Shown here: positions 42,585 through 43,627 of the stretch, piece by piece
Layout of the letters: every line of letters begins with the position of its first letter
How positions within the stretch are numbered: position 1 is the first letter of the stretch
NCBI GenBank assembly: GCA_026225095.1
Contig: JAMFSC010000167.1
Location: 1 to 43,627 of the forward strand
Origin: a bacterium
Lineage (GTDB): Bacteria; Acidobacteriota; Terriglobia; Terriglobales; Acidobacteriaceae
DNA: 43,627 nt
Reading direction: 5' to 3'
The notes under the pieces: generated by a model
What the model was told of the DNA's origin: nothing
The model's input: only the letters and a program-made list of their open reading frames with translations
Database searches by the model: none
Made by a program: the position numbers and the translations under genes

Positions 42585-43627
42585 TCAGATATCCAGGTTC
42601 TTCACATCCAGCGCATTCTCCTCGATAAACTTCCGCCTGCTCTCGACATCCTCACCCATCAGCGTCGTAAAGATCTCTTCACACGCCGCAATGTCTTCGA
42701 GCTTCACCTGCACCAGCGTCCGTTTCTCCGGATCCATCGTCGTCTCCCAAAGCTGCGGAGCCGTCATCTCGCCCAGACCCTTGTACCGCTGCACCTGATA
42801 TTCCTTGCGCCCCTGCTCGATCACATAGTCGAAGACCTCGCGTACTGTCTTCTTCTCCACCGGATCCAGATTCACCCGGCTCGACCGCTTCGTCGGCTTC
42901 GCTTCTTCCACTGTCCCCGGAGCCGCCGCAATCACCTCGTTCACGCCCTCTTCCGAAGCAATCTCCTCCGCCTCATCCAGAGCCTCCTGCGTCACCACCG
43001 CTGGAGGCTTCGCCGCATACGAGATCAGGAACGGAGCCTTCAGCTTGTCCTGAATCTGCGCATACTTGCCCAACAGCAGCCGCGTCTCCGCCGCATTCGC
43101 CATCGCCCAGTCGATCTTCCGGATCGCCCCCTGCGAGTCGCTAAAGCTCACCGACCACGTCTGGTGCTCCTCATCGAACACCGGCTCCCCAACCGCCCGG
43201 AACTGGTACTCCTTCTCAATGGCCAGCAGTCGTTCCCGCATCGCATGGAGCTTGTCCGCCGTCTGGAAGTCCGCCTTCATCGCCGGAGCCGCTCCCTCAT
43301 GCGCAAACAGCTCGATAAAGTCCAGCGTAGCCCGCTCATTCCGCAACCGCTTGATCACCTTGTCGAAGAACCCCAGGTAGTCGTTCAGCTGCTGCATGAA
43401 CGCCGTCAGCTCCGCACCCGTCAACTGCGTCGCACCCTCGCCATAGGTCAGAATCATCCCGTCGGAGGCGCGCTTCACCATCACATTCACATACTCGCGC
43501 TCATCCTTGATGTACTGCTCGAACTTGCCTTTCTTGATCCGGAACAGCGGCGGTTGCGCGATATACACATGCCCCCGCTTGATCAGCTCCGTCATATGCC
43601 GGAAGAAGAACGTCAGCAGCAGCGTCC
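42585..43627 (-). CDS. gyrB: DNA gyrase subunit B, N-terminal part beyond window edge
   Basis: C-terminal 346 codons of the ATPase/Toprim subunit of gyrase; the frame is open to the right edge. It begins [20 protein letters not shown] and continues [14 protein letters not shown], the conserved end of the Toprim region. It ends with the tail-domain signature [20 protein letters not shown], then [11 protein letters not shown] and ALDVKNLDI. Between them lies an insert of about 170 residues with an acidic segment, as in GyrB of several Gram-negative phyla. ParE is the alternative, but the inserted region and the final motif favour GyrB. The ATG at 43595 is internal, not the start. Confidence 0.93.
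   Translation of the reverse strand, partial: TLLLTFFFRHMTELIKRGHVYIAQPPLFRIKKGKFEQYIKDEREYVNVMVKRASDGMILTYGEGATQLTGAELTAFMQQLNDYLGFFDKVIKRLRNERATLDFIELFAHEGAAPAMKADFQTADKLHAMRERLLAIEKEYQFRAVGEPVFDEEHQTWSVSFSDSQGAIRKIDWAMANAAETRLLLGKYAQIQDKLKAPFLISYAAKPPAVVTQEALDEAEEIASEEGVNEVIAAAPGTVEEAKPTKRSSRVNLDPVEKKTVREVFDYVIEQGRKEYQVQRYKGLGEMTAPQLWETTMDPEKRTLVQVKLEDIAACEEIFTTLMGEDVESRRKFIEENALDVKNLDI

Overview
The window looks like chromosomal DNA of a soil Acidobacterium of the Granulicella/Terriglobus/Edaphobacter type. The reasons are inference from content: high GC, two very large TonB-dependent receptors with an N-terminal carboxypeptidase-regulatory fold, a cytochrome c fused to a helix-hairpin-helix domain, and short intergenic palindromic repeats. 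No transposase, phage structural module or CRISPR array was seen.

Layout. 1-2753: a PpiD-type foldase (cut by the left edge) and a BON-domain envelope protein, both on the minus strand. 2928-4036: a promoter, a 27-codon leader ORF rich in cysteine codons, an intrinsic terminator with a competing antiterminator pairing, a one-cysteine peroxiredoxin and tRNA-Cys. I read this as a cysteine-responsive attenuator; it is the most interesting item in the window. 4854-8699: glycerol operon glpK-glpD-glpF. 8729-11196: a 34-residue membrane peptide with a GRP-family sugar permease, then a eukaryote-type myo-inositol oxygenase behind a LacI-type operator. 11421-18381 (minus): a lipoprotein six-hairpin glycosidase, a cytochrome c/HhH protein and a TonB receptor. 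A divergent LacI-family regulator (18744-19817) follows, with three TGAGAC/GTCTCA palindromes around it. 20039-25802: a zinc alcohol/aldehyde dehydrogenase, a DUF5666-like secreted protein and a second TonB receptor.

25879-35450 (minus) is a urate-to-glyoxylate cluster: 5-hydroxyisourate hydrolase, OHCU decarboxylase and uricase give allantoin. Allantoate amidohydrolase, ureidoglycine aminohydrolase and a ureidoglycolate amidohydrolase-like enzyme then release the nitrogen as ammonia, as in plants. Allantoinase is not in the window. An aldehyde dehydrogenase, DUF3050 and DUF971 proteins, a TSUP permease and a lone oligopeptide-type ABC ATPase flank the pathway.

35576-37090 is a small, lower-GC accessory patch: a DUF4160/DUF2442 pair in which DUF4160 is interrupted by an in-frame TAG, and an orphan secreted protein. 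37110-43627: a Tat-exported amidase, DUF1059, an outer-membrane-type protein, a chemoreceptor behind a sigma-28-like promoter, and the C-terminal part of gyrB (cut by the right edge).

Two families of intergenic palindromic repeats occur in the gaps: five copies of a TCATTCCCGAAGGGAATCTG-type element and two of a GTGCCCCACCTTCG...AGGTGGG type. GC-rich codon use produces very long antisense frames throughout; these were discarded. Functions are assigned by reading motifs only; no database search was run.
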